From Oscillospiraceae bacterium (GTDB taxonomy: Bacteria > Bacillota > Clostridia > Oscillospirales > Ruminococcaceae): a DNA stretch of 5,336 nucleotides. Made by a program: the position numbers and the translations under genes. Below the pieces are notes generated by a model. That model saw nothing but the letters and a program-made list of their open reading frames with translations. It searched no databases and was not told the origin of the DNA. The DNA lies in the NCBI GenBank assembly GCA_031285945.1, contig JAITVF010000102.1, positions 1 to 5,336 of the forward strand, read 5' to 3'. Positions 5,194 through 5,336 of this stretch are shown here, in pieces; within the stretch, counting starts at the first letter, position 1, and each line of letters begins with the position of its first letter.

Positions 5194-5336
5194 ATATTTC
5201 CGAAAACGTACAATTTTATGGGTATTATTAGTTAATTTGTCCCTAATGCAAGCAAATGCTAACACAAGCTGCAATAAATTGCTATGATAATTTACTTTAG
5301 GTTGCTAACGCATTGAAAAATACCGCCGGCGCAGGG

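Larger units (their letters stand above)
5103..5336. other. AT-rich non-coding region upstream of spoVG
   Basis: These 234 bp up to the window edge contain no believable gene. Apart from the possible promoter, the only repeat seen is a 7-bp direct repeat, TGCTAAC, at 5257-5263 and 5303-5309, which is short enough to be chance. The length suggests that spoVG has its own upstream regulation rather than being tightly coupled to a preceding gene. Confidence 0.6.

Noticed and set aside
5103..5213. N-terminal extension of SpoVG by 37 codons to an upstream ATG
   Set aside because: The family homology and a GGAGG ribosome binding site both place the start at 5102; the extension is AT-rich and unlike SpoVG.
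5257..5309. TGCTAAC direct repeat upstream of spoVG as a binding-site pair
   Set aside because: Seven bases in an AT-rich region is not distinguishable from chance.

Overview
The window looks like chromosomal DNA from an anaerobic, Gram-positive Clostridia-type bacterium. Coding regions are moderately GC-rich and non-coding gaps are AT-rich. Strong GGAGG-type ribosome binding sites precede most genes. A spoVG gene and an FchA-type cyclodeaminase point to Firmicutes. The species cannot be named from the sequence. There is no rRNA, tRNA, CRISPR array, insertion sequence or phage gene.

Left part (5-2228): a DapA-family aldolase on the minus strand and a SorC/DeoR-family sugar-responsive regulator on the plus strand diverge from a 361-bp AT-rich control region. 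That region holds a strong promoter for the regulator, a 5-3-5 inverted repeat over its -35 box, and two perfect 14-bp palindromes in front of the aldolase. The layout suggests the regulator controls the aldolase. The regulator reading frame is full length (320 codons) but has an in-frame TAG at codon 44, exactly between the helix-turn-helix and the effector-binding domain. It is annotated as a pseudogene, with a sequencing error or amber readthrough as alternatives.

Middle (2303-3244): a small DUF1232/YkvA-like membrane protein is followed after 12 bp by a nitroreductase-family flavoprotein, probably in one transcript. The membrane protein ends in TAG and lies in the same frame as the nitroreductase.

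Right part (minus strand, 5336 to 3297): spoVG has a monocistronic look, with a GC-rich terminator hairpin after it. A good sigma-A type promoter then drives a two-gene operon, made of an unnamed TIM-barrel protein and a methenyl-tetrahydrofolate cyclohydrolase/formimino-THF cyclodeaminase family protein. This operon converges on the nitroreductase across 52 bp with no clear terminator.

Most of the window is ordinary. The points worth a second look are the amber codon in the regulator, the altered carboxylate-binding motif of the aldolase, the palindromes in the divergent control region, and the pairing of an uncharacterised TIM barrel with a folate enzyme.
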